Source: Bacteroidales bacterium
GTDB lineage: Bacteria; Bacteroidota; Bacteroidia; Bacteroidales; UBA1715
Direction of reading: 5' to 3'
Length of the DNA stretch: 40,177 nucleotides
Assembly: GCA_024409235.1 (NCBI GenBank)
Contig: JAKSUA010000005.1
Coordinates: 82,284-122,460 of the forward strand
How positions within the stretch are numbered: position 1 is the stretch's first letter; the number at the start of each line of letters is the position of its first letter. Positions 10,428 to 19,121 of the stretch are shown here, piece after piece. The notes under the pieces were generated by a model. That model saw nothing but the letters and a program-made list of their open reading frames with translations, did no database searches and was not told the origin of the DNA. A program made the position numbers and the translations under genes.

Positions 10428-12157
10428 TTCAGACATCCCAAAAGCGTAATCACCTGCAATTTTTCCATCACTGTTCCCTTTTCATACAAAATCGCGGCAC
10501 AGTTTTTAGCTTTTTCATCAAATAGCAGTAAATCAATATTTTGTTTGAAATACGCATCTATGTATTTCTTGAGCGACTCATTTTCCTTGAACCAAGTATC
10601 CATTGGATTCATGGAGTTACCTTTTGTGCATTTTTCGAAATTGTAAACTTTCAGCTTCTTTAAAAGATACATCAACATACGTTTAGGCAAATCCTTTACC
10701 GCAATACGACGACCTAAAACTGACAAATACATTTTTTTTTCTCCAATCACACGACTGCCATTATGTAACCACGATGTAGCTTCCGGATACTTTGTTTTTA
10801 TCCATAAGTCATACAGATTATAATCCCATTTCATAGTATGTGGAATAGAGAATGCAAAATCCATAAAATCTACATCACAAAAAGGAGAAAAAGATTCTGT
10901 GTAGTTCTGAAATAACAAAGGAGAGCCCAAATTAGCACAACCAAAACCACGTACATACAATGTATAGATTTCAATATTTGGATAAACACTCATGAAATCC
11001 GAAGACAAATAATTTCTCAAATCCTTAAGAAACATCTTTGAATACGCCTTTTCGCCATATTCCGGCTGTTGCATTTCACTCTTTTGAGTATAAAACGTTC
11101 CCATTACCTGTTCACCATCCATTCCAGTCGCAACAACTCCAACAGAATCAACATCAACATCTTCAAACCCAAAATCCGTTTGCGCAACTCCGCTATAATG
11201 AAGCAAACCACAGGACTGCGAGATACTTTTCTCAATATTTTTTAAATACTCACCTCCATCAAGTTTTTTAAACTTCATTTCATTCCCTAAATACTTTGCG
11301 ATTGATTTTGGAACATTTTCATCATAAAAGTCACTCTGAGAATAAGTTACATTAACAATCTTGTTTTTTGTAAGTTGTTTTGCGACCCATAAAGTTGTAC
11401 GGGAATCCATTCCAGCACTCAATGGCATGTAATTTTCCAAATTGTATTGCTCATTTTTCTTCAAAACACGACTCACAGCCTGACGAAACAACTCATCTAA
11501 TTTTGAAACAGCCTCACTTTCTGTTATTTTTTGAGGAATATTACCAAACATGTGATATTTCAACAACCGAACATTATTCTTTTCTATTCTTAAATAATGT
11601 CCTGCCGGAACCCTCATAATACCATCAATAATTGTATGACATACAGGAGAATACGCAAAAGTCAACATTGAATACACAAACTGCATATCATACTGAAATG
11701 TAACCTTATCCGACAAAGCTTCGAATAAAATTCTTAAATCTGAACCAAAACAACAACCGTCTTTATATTTTGTATAAAAGATTAATTTACTTCCTATCTG
11801 ATCGTTAAAAATCAAACAAACATCCTTTTGTTTATCATAAAAAACGCCGGAAAATGTACCTCGAAAACTGTTGAAGAATGTTTCTCCTATTTTCTCATAA
11901 AGGAAAGGTATTAAATCCACTAATTCTGAGAAGCCATATTGTTTAAGTAATTCATTACTGTTCAACAAAACGCCTTCTGTTAGAAAAAAATAATTTTCTG
12001 TATTAACAAACACCTTATCATTTAGGAACTTGTCTAACGTTTTTTGTTGTACAGAAAAATCAAAAAATGAGGTTTCACGTTCTATCGTCTTTCCCTTAAT
12101 CGACGACAAATCGTAACTCAAATTAAAACTTCCATATTTTCCGAAAAATCCGTACAC
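10403..12157 (-). CDS. Asparagine synthase-like protein lacking the Cys2 nucleophile
   Basis: The 584-residue protein has an N-terminal class-II glutamine-amidotransferase-like fold (about 1-200; MYGFFGKYG, then FRGTFSGVFYDKQKDVCLIFND) and a C-terminal ATP-pyrophosphatase domain with a PP-loop LSAGMDSRTTL near residue 247. In true asparagine synthetase B the protein begins MCGI, and Cys2 cleaves glutamine. Here residue 2 is Tyr (TAC), one base change from Cys (TGC), so glutaminase activity should be absent. The start is a GTG (12155-12157), fixed by the MxGxFG motif and lying 2 nt after the stop of the glycosyltransferase gene. Members of this family often sit in surface-polysaccharide loci, and this pairing fits that, so amidation of a sugar or other acceptor, perhaps with ammonia, is an inference. 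It overlaps the flippase by 25 bp at its 3' end. Confidence 0.85.
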   Translation of the reverse strand: MYGFFGKYGSFNLSYDLSSIKGKTIERETSFFDFSVQQKTLDKFLNDKVFVNTENYFFLTEGVLLNSNELLKQYGFSELVDLIPFLYEKIGETFFNSFRGTFSGVFYDKQKDVCLIFNDQIGSKLIFYTKYKDGCCFGSDLRILFEALSDKVTFQYDMQFVYSMLTFAYSPVCHTIIDGIMRVPAGHYLRIEKNNVRLLKYHMFGNIPQKITESEAVSKLDELFRQAVSRVLKKNEQYNLENYMPLSAGMDSRTTLWVAKQLTKNKIVNVTYSQSDFYDENVPKSIAKYLGNEMKFKKLDGGEYLKNIEKSISQSCGLLHYSGVAQTDFGFEDVDVDSVGVVATGMDGEQVMGTFYTQKSEMQQPEYGEKAYSKMFLKDLRNYLSSDFMSVYPNIEIYTLYVRGFGCANLGSPLLFQNYTESFSPFCDVDFMDFAFSIPHTMKWDYNLYDLWIKTKYPEATSWLHNGSRVIGEKKMYLSVLGRRIAVKDLPKRMLMYLLKKLKVYNFEKCTKGNSMNPMDTWFKENESLKKYIDAYFKQNIDLLLFDEKAKNCAAILYEKGTVMEKLQVITLLGCLNYCKIPLS

Positions 12158-12159
12158 CT

Positions 12160-13305
12160 CTATATTTGCTCGTAAATTGAATTAATTTGCGAACCGATTT
12201 CGCTGAAGCAAAATTTTCGTGCAGAGTTTCTTATTTCACTTTCATCATATTCCTGAAAATGATTAAGCATCCAATTTATTGTTTCACACAAAACATGTTC
12301 ATCACCACAAGGGACAATCTTTCCATTTTTTTCTGTAATGCAGTTCTGCGATATTCCCACATTTGATGTTATAACAGGTCTTCCACAAGCCAAACTTTCA
12401 GGAATAACCGTTGCAAATGTTTCAAAGTTTGAAAACAACACAAAGAAATCACTTTGCTTCATCCATTCAGAAACTTGTTCAGGTGTTTTTTCACCAACAA
12501 AATATACAACCGTATCAAGCAATTCCAAATTACGGGCTTCTTTTACTATCTTCTCGTAATCCGGACCGACTCCGACTACAATTAATTCAAAATCAAAACG
12601 TTCGTCAGAAAGTTTATGGATTGCCCGAAGGATTCCCGAAATATTTTTTGCATTGTCATCAAAACACGACACATGTAATATCCTTTTCAGGTCACGTTTT
12701 TGTTTTTCCTGATAGTCATAGAAGAAATCATCAACAACATTTCCTATCACATGATAATTATCATTATGCAGGCTATTTTCCTTCATTGCTTTCTCCAACA
12801 ACGAAGACACCGGCAATACTGCGCTTGCATGTTTAACTATAAGCTCCGTAATCCTTTTGCGAAAGAATCCTTTATACGAAGCTTTCACAGAGAAATATCT
12901 TGACCATTGTTCTGTAATCACATAAGGAATCTTTTTAGTTTTCCATAAAAAGAAGGAAAAAACTCCCGCCCGAGTTAAAACATGTGTATGAGTCACATCT
13001 GGTTTTCCAAAATATTCAACTACTTCTTTATATCCTTTATTAAAAGCACGGAAATAATTGATAGCCTTAGAAAGAGTCTTACAATATCTATTTTTTACAA
13101 AAGGATAGTACACACATATTTCAGTAACACTTCCGTTTTTTTTAATTTCTACATCGAAATCATATACATTTTCATCTGCATAGGGAAACAACACGCACAC
13201 ATCAACATATTTAGACACTGCTTCTGCGTGTTTACGAACAAAAAGTCCTGCCATTGCATCATAACGATTAGGATACCATGCTGCAAAAAACAAAACCTTT
13301 TTCAT
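12160..13305 (-). CDS. GT4-type glycosyltransferase
   Basis: The 381-residue protein has a two-Rossmann GT-B layout. The N-terminal half begins MKKVLFFAAWYPNRYDAMAG with a glycine-containing acceptor loop, and PDVTHTHVLTRAG follows around residue 105. The C-terminal nucleotide-sugar domain (VSCFDDNAKNISGILRA and after) carries the GT4 E-x7-E motif in ETFATVIPESLACGRPVI. It has no signal peptide or membrane span and should work at the inner face of the cytoplasmic membrane, building a polysaccharide or glycolipid. It is the first gene of a two-gene operon with the asparagine-synthase-like gene. The ATG is at 13303-13305. The intergenic 13306-13448, shared with divergent fabI, shows no good TAnnTTTG box for this strand. 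Donor and acceptor sugars are unknown. Confidence 0.88.
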   Translation of the reverse strand: MKKVLFFAAWYPNRYDAMAGLFVRKHAEAVSKYVDVCVLFPYADENVYDFDVEIKKNGSVTEICVYYPFVKNRYCKTLSKAINYFRAFNKGYKEVVEYFGKPDVTHTHVLTRAGVFSFFLWKTKKIPYVITEQWSRYFSVKASYKGFFRKRITELIVKHASAVLPVSSLLEKAMKENSLHNDNYHVIGNVVDDFFYDYQEKQKRDLKRILHVSCFDDNAKNISGILRAIHKLSDERFDFELIVVGVGPDYEKIVKEARNLELLDTVVYFVGEKTPEQVSEWMKQSDFFVLFSNFETFATVIPESLACGRPVITSNVGISQNCITEKNGKIVPCGDEHVLCETINWMLNHFQEYDESEIRNSARKFCFSEIGSQINSIYEQI

Positions 13306-13448
13306 CTATCTTGAAATTTTCAATTTTTATATAAAAAAACAAAAAAAGACGGATATACATACAAGTAAACAAACGATATCTTCATTTTGTCCTGTATTTT
13401 TTCAAATTTTGCAGATGAAATAGTATTTTCGCATGATTTTATAGCAAT

Positions 13449-14288
13449 ATGACTAACATCTCCAACAATATACTTGCAGGGAAAAAAGGAATTATTTTTG
13501 GCGTAATGGACGAAAAATCCCTTGCTTGGGCTGTAGCACAACATTGTGTAAACGAAGGTGCTGCCATTGTAATCACAAACACAAAAAATGCTACAATGCT
13601 TGGCCCTGTAAAAGAACTTTCAAACACAATCAACACACCATTTATTGAATGTGACGCTACACAGGAATCCGATTTAGAATCACTCCTAACAAAATCACAG
13701 GAAATACTTGGAGGAAAAATTGACTTTATTTTACATGCAGTTGCACAATCCACAAATTTGAGAAGACATAAAACATACGAAGAAGCGAACTATGCCTATT
13801 TTCATGAAACATTGGATATCTCCGCTCTTTCATTACACAAACTTCTACACACAGCTTTACGTCTTGATGCACTGCAGAAAAACGCTTCTATTCTTACACT
13901 AACTTATATTGCCTCGGAACGAAGCATGTACGGCTACAACGACATGTCCGATGCTAAAGCTCTTTTAGAGTCTATTGTTAGAAATTTTGGAAGAATACTA
14001 GGAGAAAAAAACAGAATCCGCGTTAATGCAGTTTCTCAATCTCCTACTCCAACTAAAGCTGGCAGTCATTGGAAAGAGGAATCTTATTTTTATAAATATT
14101 CCAACAAACTTGCTCCATTGGGAAACGCCTCTGCCGACGATTTGGCAAAACTTTGTGTTATGTTGTTCTCCGACTATAGTCAATTTGTTACCATGCAAAC
14201 GATTTACAACGACGGTGGATTTTCAAAAACATTGCTTAGTCCAGACTTGGTAGAAACATTCCGCTACGCATTCGACCAGGAACAATAA
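13449..14288 (+). CDS. fabI: Enoyl-[acyl-carrier-protein] reductase (NADH) FabI
   Basis: The 279-residue product is a short-chain dehydrogenase fold enzyme that reduces trans-2-enoyl-ACP at the end of each fatty-acid elongation cycle. The N-terminus reads LAGKKGIIFGVMDEKSLAW, the FabI-type variant of the nucleotide-binding loop (G-V/A-x-DEKSLAW). The catalytic Tyr-x6-Lys is in YNDMSDAK, followed by the typical FabI segment RIRVNAVSQSPTPTKAG. The length is slightly above the roughly 260 of E. coli FabI, as is usual for Bacteroidetes. A possible -7 box TATTTTCG lies at 13424-13431 but has no clear -33 partner. The gene is followed by a terminator shared with convergent tpiA. Confidence 0.93.
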   Translation: MTNISNNILAGKKGIIFGVMDEKSLAWAVAQHCVNEGAAIVITNTKNATMLGPVKELSNTINTPFIECDATQESDLESLLTKSQEILGGKIDFILHAVAQSTNLRRHKTYEEANYAYFHETLDISALSLHKLLHTALRLDALQKNASILTLTYIASERSMYGYNDMSDAKALLESIVRNFGRILGEKNRIRVNAVSQSPTPTKAGSHWKEESYFYKYSNKLAPLGNASADDLAKLCVMLFSDYSQFVTMQTIYNDGGFSKTLLSPDLVETFRYAFDQEQ

Positions 14289-14315
14289 AAAAGGCGGACA
14301 TTTAGCCCGCCTTTT
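14289..14315. terminator. Bidirectional terminator between fabI and tpiA
   Basis: A 9-bp stem pairs aaaaggcgg (14289-14297) with ccgcctttt (14307-14315). It lies between two convergent stop codons and has A-run and T-rich flanks. Confidence 0.88.
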
Positions 14316-14335
14316 ACTATGTTTATTCTATTTTA

Positions 14336-15085
14336 TTAGAATGACATTACGATTGTGTTGAAATCTTCAGCTTTCAAAGAAGCACCACCAATCAAACCAC
14401 CATCAATATTTGGTTTTGCGAACAATTCTTTTGCATTTTTAGCATTACAGCTACCACCGTAAAGAATAGAAGTTTCGTCAGCGATTGCTTGGCCATATTT
14501 AGCAGCGATTGCTTCACGGATAGTCTTCAACATATCTTCAGCTTGGTCTGAAGTAGCAGTTTTACCTGTACCGATAGCCCAGATTGGTTCGTATGCGATA
14601 ACCAATTTCTTGAAGTCATCTGCAGAAAGTTGGAAAATAGTTTCTTCCAATTGGTTGATAACGAATTCGTTTTCTTTACCAGCTTCACGAACATCAAGAG
14701 CTTCACCACAACAGTAAATTGGAGTCAAACCGTTTTCAAGAGCCAAAGCTAATTTCTTATTAAGGATTTCGCTAGTTTCACCATAGTAACCACGACGTTC
14801 GCTGTGACCAAGGATTACATATTCAGCACCTGTTGATTTTACCATAGCTGCAGAAACTTCACCTGTGAAAGCACCTTTTGCTTCTGCTGCACAGTTTTGA
14901 GCTGATACTGCGATAGCTTTATTGTCAACTAATTTAACAACTTCAGTTAAGTGAATGAAAGGAGTTCCTAAAATTACTTGAACATCTGAAGTCTTAACGA
15001 TTGCGTTTACTTCTTTTGCTAAAGCAATACCTTCTTGCAAAGTTGTATTGCATTTCCAGTTACCTGCTACAATTTTTTTTCTCAT
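14336..15085 (-). CDS. tpiA: Triosephosphate isomerase
   Basis: The 249-residue TIM-barrel enzyme interconverts dihydroxyacetone phosphate and glyceraldehyde-3-phosphate in glycolysis. All landmarks are present: N and K in [13 protein letters not shown], the electrophilic histidine in ILGHSERR, the catalytic glutamate in [16 protein letters not shown] (loop 6 follows), and the phosphate-binding [12 protein letters not shown] and [10 protein letters not shown] segments. Codon use is more biased to preferred codons than in the neighbours, as expected for an abundant enzyme. It is the last gene of the DUF1599-DoxX-tpiA operon, 30 nt after the DoxX gene. Confidence 0.97.
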   Translation of the reverse strand: MRKKIVAGNWKCNTTLQEGIALAKEVNAIVKTSDVQVILGTPFIHLTEVVKLVDNKAIAVSAQNCAAEAKGAFTGEVSAAMVKSTGAEYVILGHSERRGYYGETSEILNKKLALALENGLTPIYCCGEALDVREAGKENEFVINQLEETIFQLSADDFKKLVIAYEPIWAIGTGKTATSDQAEDMLKTIREAIAAKYGQAIADETSILYGGSCNAKNAKELFAKPNIDGGLIGGASLKAEDFNTIVMSF

Positions 15086-15115
15086 TTTTTTATTTATTAA
15101 AATTAGTACTAATTT

Positions 15116-16459
15116 CTATTTACAAAGTGCATCTAATGTTTCTGTTGAAGGAATATCATTATGATGCCATTTATCGATAATCAAGCCATTTTTCATAAGT
15201 ACAAGTCCAGGATTTGAACGCACTACTGTCTTCAACAAAATATCGTCCGCCGACACAAATGAATATTCAGTTCCTGTTTCCTGAGAATATTGTTCTATTG
15301 CATCATCAAGACTTGATGTAGCACCATAAAACGCATAACCTTTAGAATTTGCCCACTTATAAACCTCATTTATATCTGCCTGATGTTTTTTATCAGATTG
15401 ATTTATATCGTAATGAATTGCCATTAAAACATAAGATGTGTCCGAAACAACATTGCAGGTAACATCTTCTCCATCTTTAGAAAACATATAATTATCAACA
15501 ATGTAGATGTTTTCTTTTACCGAATCCTTTGGTTGTTCTAATTTCTCTTCAACAATTCGGATTTCAACATCTGGATTATATTCCCAAATAGTATAATCAG
15601 GATAATTGTTTACGATATCGAATTCTTTATGTTCACCCGTCTGCAAATTCTTAAAATCAGCATATTGGTATGTTTTCACATTACTTGCAATCTGTATGTC
15701 ACTACATTTTTCCCCCACTAATTTTACACCTACTTTATATGGACGGAAATCCATTGGTGGTAAATGACGTAAAGCATACATTGAAAGGCCTAAAATTGCT
15801 ACAGTCAAACAAGATAAAATCACATAAGATTTTTTATCAGACAACAAATCAGTAAATTTTCTCCTAAAAATGAATGTGAAAAATACAGGAATTAAAATTA
15901 TAAGATTCTTAACAAACGTCTGCCAATTAGTCAAAACCAAAGCATCACCAAAACAACCACAATCATGAACTAATTCTTTTCCCGAAATGTTCTGCTGTAA
16001 TGCAAGATAAAGCGTGATTGGCGTAAAAATCACCATAAACAACAAAGCACCTAAGGAAGAAAGTTTTGGAAATAATTTAAACAGCAAAGCCAAACCAACC
16101 AATAATTCAACAGTACTTAAAATAATACCTAACGTCAGAGCTGTTGGAGCAAAAATCTCATCAATACCCCAAGCTTCAAAATAATCAATAAACTTATACT
16201 TTGAACCAAGCGGGTCATCTGCTTTTACAAAACCGGAAAAAACAAAGAGTATTCCAGAAAAATATCGGCAGATATTCAGCAAAATCTGTTCTGGATTAAA
16301 TACTAATGCAAGTCCTGCGGATGCACTGAATATCATTCCAACCAACACCCACAATTTTGTCCACGAAGCATCTTCAATACTTCCGAAATTAGCAAATATT
16401 GACAATGAAAGAAACATTGCAATAAGTCCTATAAAAAATAAAATCCGTCTCTTTTCCAT
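15116..16459 (-). CDS. DoxX/MauE-like membrane protein with C-terminal thioredoxin-like region
   Basis: The 447-residue protein has two parts. Residues 1-225 hold about seven membrane segments with DoxX/MauE features, including FSGFVKADDPLGSKYKFIDYF and the motif VHDCGCFGDALV, whose cysteines are the hallmark of this subgroup. Residues 230-447 are a soluble region, probably periplasmic, with a thioredoxin-like pattern (TSYVLMAIHYDIN, then NPGLVLMKNGLIIDKW) but no CxxC. The function is not established; MauE/DoxX relatives are linked to redox or quinone-associated membrane chemistry. The gene starts 1 nt after the DUF1599 gene and precedes tpiA by 30 nt, so the three form one operon, a gene order I recall from Bacteroidales. 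Confidence 0.8.
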   Translation of the reverse strand: MEKRRILFFIGLIAMFLSLSIFANFGSIEDASWTKLWVLVGMIFSASAGLALVFNPEQILLNICRYFSGILFVFSGFVKADDPLGSKYKFIDYFEAWGIDEIFAPTALTLGIILSTVELLVGLALLFKLFPKLSSLGALLFMVIFTPITLYLALQQNISGKELVHDCGCFGDALVLTNWQTFVKNLIILIPVFFTFIFRRKFTDLLSDKKSYVILSCLTVAILGLSMYALRHLPPMDFRPYKVGVKLVGEKCSDIQIASNVKTYQYADFKNLQTGEHKEFDIVNNYPDYTIWEYNPDVEIRIVEEKLEQPKDSVKENIYIVDNYMFSKDGEDVTCNVVSDTSYVLMAIHYDINQSDKKHQADINEVYKWANSKGYAFYGATSSLDDAIEQYSQETGTEYSFVSADDILLKTVVRSNPGLVLMKNGLIIDKWHHNDIPSTETLDALCK

Positions 16460-16460
16460 T

Positions 16461-17006
16461 TTATTTCTCTATTACTAAACGAATTAAAGCAAATATTGAA
16501 TAGTTTATCATATCCTGATAGTTAGCGTCAACTCCTTCTGAAATTTGAGTAACACCCTTATTATCCTCTATTTGCTTTGTTCTATGAATTTTTTGCAAAA
16601 TCACATCTGTAAATGAACTTACACGCATACTACGCCACGCTTCACCATAATCGTGATTTTTATTCGTCATCAATTCCTTTGTCGCATCAAAATACTTGTT
16701 GTATAAAGACAATGCTAAGTCTTTTGGTAAATCCACAGGAGCATCCGTATTCTTTAACTCCAACTGAATCAATGCCATAATACCATAGTTTACAATGGCA
16801 ATAAATTCTGGAACTATACCTTCGTCAACCTTAGAAAACCCCTTTTCCTCAATGCTACGAATTCTATTTGCTTTAATAAAAATTTGATCTGTCAATGATT
16901 CCGGACGCATAATTCGCCACGCCGTTCCATAATCATCGTATTTTTTTTCGAAGATATTCAAACAAATCTTCTTTACGTCATCAAATTCTTCGTTTGTTCT
17001 ACTCAT
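16461..17006 (-). CDS. DUF1599 protein with two tandem domain copies
   Basis: From the ATG at 17006 the product is 181 residues, beginning MSRTNEEFDDVKKICLNIFEKK. It contains two copies of one unit. The first has KKYDDYGTAWRIMRPESLTDQI and ends IVNYGIMALIQLEL; the second has KNHDYGEAWRSMRVSSFTDVIL and ends MINYSIFALIRLVIEK. The shared core is DYGxAWRxMRxxSxTD. This is the Pfam DUF1599 family, also called nucleotide modification associated domain 1; its biochemical role is not known to me. Starts further upstream (GTG 17024, ATG 17015) would lie in or next to the -7 box at 17024-17031. It is the first gene of the operon with DoxX and tpiA and is divergent from folP. Confidence 0.85.
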   Translation of the reverse strand: MSRTNEEFDDVKKICLNIFEKKYDDYGTAWRIMRPESLTDQIFIKANRIRSIEEKGFSKVDEGIVPEFIAIVNYGIMALIQLELKNTDAPVDLPKDLALSLYNKYFDATKELMTNKNHDYGEAWRSMRVSSFTDVILQKIHRTKQIEDNKGVTQISEGVDANYQDMINYSIFALIRLVIEK

Positions 17007-17023
17007 CACAGTCATTAATTGCA

Positions 17024-17031
17024 CAAAGATA
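17024..17031 (-). promoter_or_regulatory. -7 box for the DUF1599-DoxX-tpiA operon
   Basis: On the minus strand TATCTTTG is an exact TAnnTTTG match, 17 nt before the ATG at 17006. No TTTG lies 19-21 nt further upstream, so the -33 element is weak or absent. Confidence 0.5.
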
Positions 17032-17052
17032 ATAGAATAATTGAAAAGTGTA

Positions 17053-17083
17053 TTTGTAATAAAGTATCAGAATATTATCTTTG
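17053..17083 (+). promoter_or_regulatory. folP promoter, perfect Bacteroidetes consensus
   Basis: TTTG (17053-17056), 19 nt, then TATCTTTG (17076-17083). The predicted start of transcription near 17087 is only about 9 nt before the folP ATG at 17096. Confidence 0.8.
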
Positions 17084-17095
17084 AAAAAAAAACAC

Positions 17096-17911
17096 ATGGT
17101 ACTTTCTTGGGCATCAATCGACTACAGTTCTCCTAAAGTAATGGGAATTTTGAACGTTACCCCTGACTCATTTTACGACGGCGGAGTTTATAATTCTGAC
17201 AAAACGATTACTCAACGAATTGAGGACATGCTTTCTCAAGGTGCCGATATTATCGACATTGGAGCTTATTCTTCCCGTTCAGGCGCTGCAGACATCAACG
17301 AAAAAGAGGAATTTAACAGACTCAAAAAAGCCTTGTCTATCATAAAAACAACTTTTCCAAACACGTTAGTTTCTATTGATACTTTTAGACTAAGTGTGAT
17401 ACAAAACACTCTCGACTTTTTTGGAGAAGTTATGGTCAATGACATTTCCGGAGGAAACTACGACGCCGATATGATACCTTTCACTGCAAAGGAAAACTTA
17501 CCATACGTTTGTATGCACATGCAAGGAACACCACAAACAATGCAGAACAATCCTCAATACAAAAATGTTGTTGATGACATTTTTGATTTTTTCGCAGAAA
17601 AAATTAAAATAGCAGAGGAATACAAACACACAAACTTTATCCTTGACCCAGGATTTGGCTTTGGTAAAACAGTTGAGCAGAATTATGAATTAATGAGCAA
17701 TATGGAAAGGTTTACAACCTTTAATCTTCCTATACTTGTTGGTATCTCAAGAAAATCTATGATTCAAAAAGTTCTTGACTGCACTGTAAATGAAGCTCTA
17801 AACGGAACAACTATCCTCAACACAATCGCACTTTTAAAAGGTGCAAATATTATTCGCGTCCACGATGTAAAAGAAGCAAAAGAAGCCGTTAAAATTGTTT
17901 CAAAACTTTAA
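17096..17911 (+). CDS. folP: Dihydropteroate synthase
   Basis: The 271-residue TIM-barrel enzyme joins 6-hydroxymethyl-dihydropterin pyrophosphate with p-aminobenzoate in folate synthesis; it is the sulfonamide target. Motifs in order are VMGILNVTPDSFYDGG, DIIDIGAYSSRSGA (loop 2, usually S[ST]RPGA, here Ser in place of Pro), VSIDTFR, VNDISGG, CMHMQGTPQTMQ, FILDPGFGFGKT, VGISRKSMI and IRVHDVKEAKEAV. The start is taken as the ATG at 17096, because an in-frame TTG at 17081 falls inside the promoter -7 box. It overlaps the convergent RHS-like gene by 4 bp at the 3' end with no terminator seen. Confidence 0.95.
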   Translation: MVLSWASIDYSSPKVMGILNVTPDSFYDGGVYNSDKTITQRIEDMLSQGADIIDIGAYSSRSGAADINEKEEFNRLKKALSIIKTTFPNTLVSIDTFRLSVIQNTLDFFGEVMVNDISGGNYDADMIPFTAKENLPYVCMHMQGTPQTMQNNPQYKNVVDDIFDFFAEKIKIAEEYKHTNFILDPGFGFGKTVEQNYELMSNMERFTTFNLPILVGISRKSMIQKVLDCTVNEALNGTTILNTIALLKGANIIRVHDVKEAKEAVKIVSKL

Positions 17912-19053
17912 CGGTATTCAATCTCACGACTTATTACAGAAGGTGTTCCAGCATTCTTTATAATAGTCTGTTTTGTCCAGTTTCCATTTATATCATATTC
18001 ATATTGAAACTGGGTTTTAACCTCGTTTCTTTCACTTTCAGAAATATAATCCATTTCATTATATTGACACTCAAACATAGGTGACATTGTTCCATCTTCT
18101 CTACGTTTCTCAACCTTTACGATTCTTTTATTTTCATCATACATCATGGTACAAAAATCATATCTATGTCCATCATTACTTATATATTCAACAATATTTC
18201 CAACAGAATCATACTTCATCATATTAACTTCAGAACTTAACAATTCCGATTTTCTTTTAGAGATATGTTTAAAATAACCCTTATCCACAGTAATCAACTT
18301 TCCTTCTTCATACATAAACCTTGAACTTTCTACCATATTGACATTACTATAGGTTTTTATTTGCTGCTGTAGCACACCTTTCCTGTATTTGTATTCATAC
18401 AAAGCCTCACGTGTTTTATCTTTTGCAGTTTCTACTTTTTTAACCAACAGACCTTTCCCATTATATTTATACACAATCAATCTATCTATAGCCCAAGCTT
18501 GTGTTAAACCATTGTCGAACACTTCATACAAATAGATTTTTTCTGTAGTATCTGCCTGATACTGCCAAATATTTGTATAAATATAATTGCCAGACATTGT
18601 AGTTTCAATTTTCTTTGATTTCACATTTGTTGAAGCATTCGATTTTGCAGGAAACAACAAAGCTTCACTTACAACATTGCCTTTTTTATCATAAGTTTTT
18701 GCAACAATTTGTTTTCCAAACTGCATAATTTCCAACTGTGAATTAGTATTATACCAAAATGAGCATATATTTTTCCCATCACTCATAATCTGCATCAGCT
18801 GATTACTTTCGTTAAAAACACATTCACATCCGCTTTTTCCTGAATTATCGTAACTTATAGCCTTCGCATAACCTTTAAAATTCATTAAATCAAGATTATA
18901 TTGATTAAGAGCTGTTTCTACCGGAAACTCTATTCTGTTTGACATTGAATTCTTTGGTGAAAATGTATTTTTAACATCAGCTGCAGTTTTTATCTGTGCA
19001 CCTGCAAACACAAATGAGAACACTGAAATAGATAAAATAAAAAAGCGTTTCAT
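17908..19053 (-). CDS. Exported protein with RHS/YD-like repeats, function unknown
   Basis: The 381-residue protein opens with a signal peptide (MKRFFILSISVFSFVFAGAQ). The mature part consists of short beta-hairpin units of the form Y-x-Y-D-x-x-G-N/K-x-V, such as KTYDKKGNVVSE, KYNGKGLLVKK, MKYDSVGNIVEY and YEYDINGNWTKQ, resembling RHS/YD repeats found in many Bacteroidetes exported proteins. There is no toxin-like C-terminal domain and no T9SS sorting domain; it ends at ISREIEYR. It could be periplasmic or surface exposed. It follows the giant adhesin in the same orientation but is separated from it by a terminator, and a -7-like box overlaps that terminator. I do not recognise a specific function. 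Confidence 0.75.
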   Translation of the reverse strand: MKRFFILSISVFSFVFAGAQIKTAADVKNTFSPKNSMSNRIEFPVETALNQYNLDLMNFKGYAKAISYDNSGKSGCECVFNESNQLMQIMSDGKNICSFWYNTNSQLEIMQFGKQIVAKTYDKKGNVVSEALLFPAKSNASTNVKSKKIETTMSGNYIYTNIWQYQADTTEKIYLYEVFDNGLTQAWAIDRLIVYKYNGKGLLVKKVETAKDKTREALYEYKYRKGVLQQQIKTYSNVNMVESSRFMYEEGKLITVDKGYFKHISKRKSELLSSEVNMMKYDSVGNIVEYISNDGHRYDFCTMMYDENKRIVKVEKRREDGTMSPMFECQYNEMDYISESERNEVKTQFQYEYDINGNWTKQTIIKNAGTPSVISREIEYR

Positions 19054-19067
19054 AATGATATTTTTTA

Positions 19068-19075
19068 CAAAAATA
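19068..19075 (-). promoter_or_regulatory. -7 box overlapping the upstream terminator tail
   Basis: On the minus strand TATTTTTG matches TAnnTTTG and forms part of the T-tract of the terminator at 19075-19102. It lies 14 nt before the ATG at 19053. No -33 TTTG is seen because that place is the hairpin. Confidence 0.4.
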
Positions 19076-19102
19076 AAAGGCTACCCGATTGGATAGCCTT
19101 TT
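19075..19102 (-). terminator. Rho-independent terminator of the giant adhesin gene
   Basis: aaaaggcta (19075-19083) pairs with tagcctttt (19094-19102), with further pairing inside, and is followed on the minus strand by a T-rich run. It lies 20 nt past the stop at 19122. Confidence 0.85.
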
Positions 19103-19121
19103 CTAATAATTTACTTATCAA

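Noticed and set aside
17908..19053. RHS polymorphic toxin
   Set aside because: The repeats are short and degenerate, there is no C-terminal toxin domain and no adjacent immunity-type gene.
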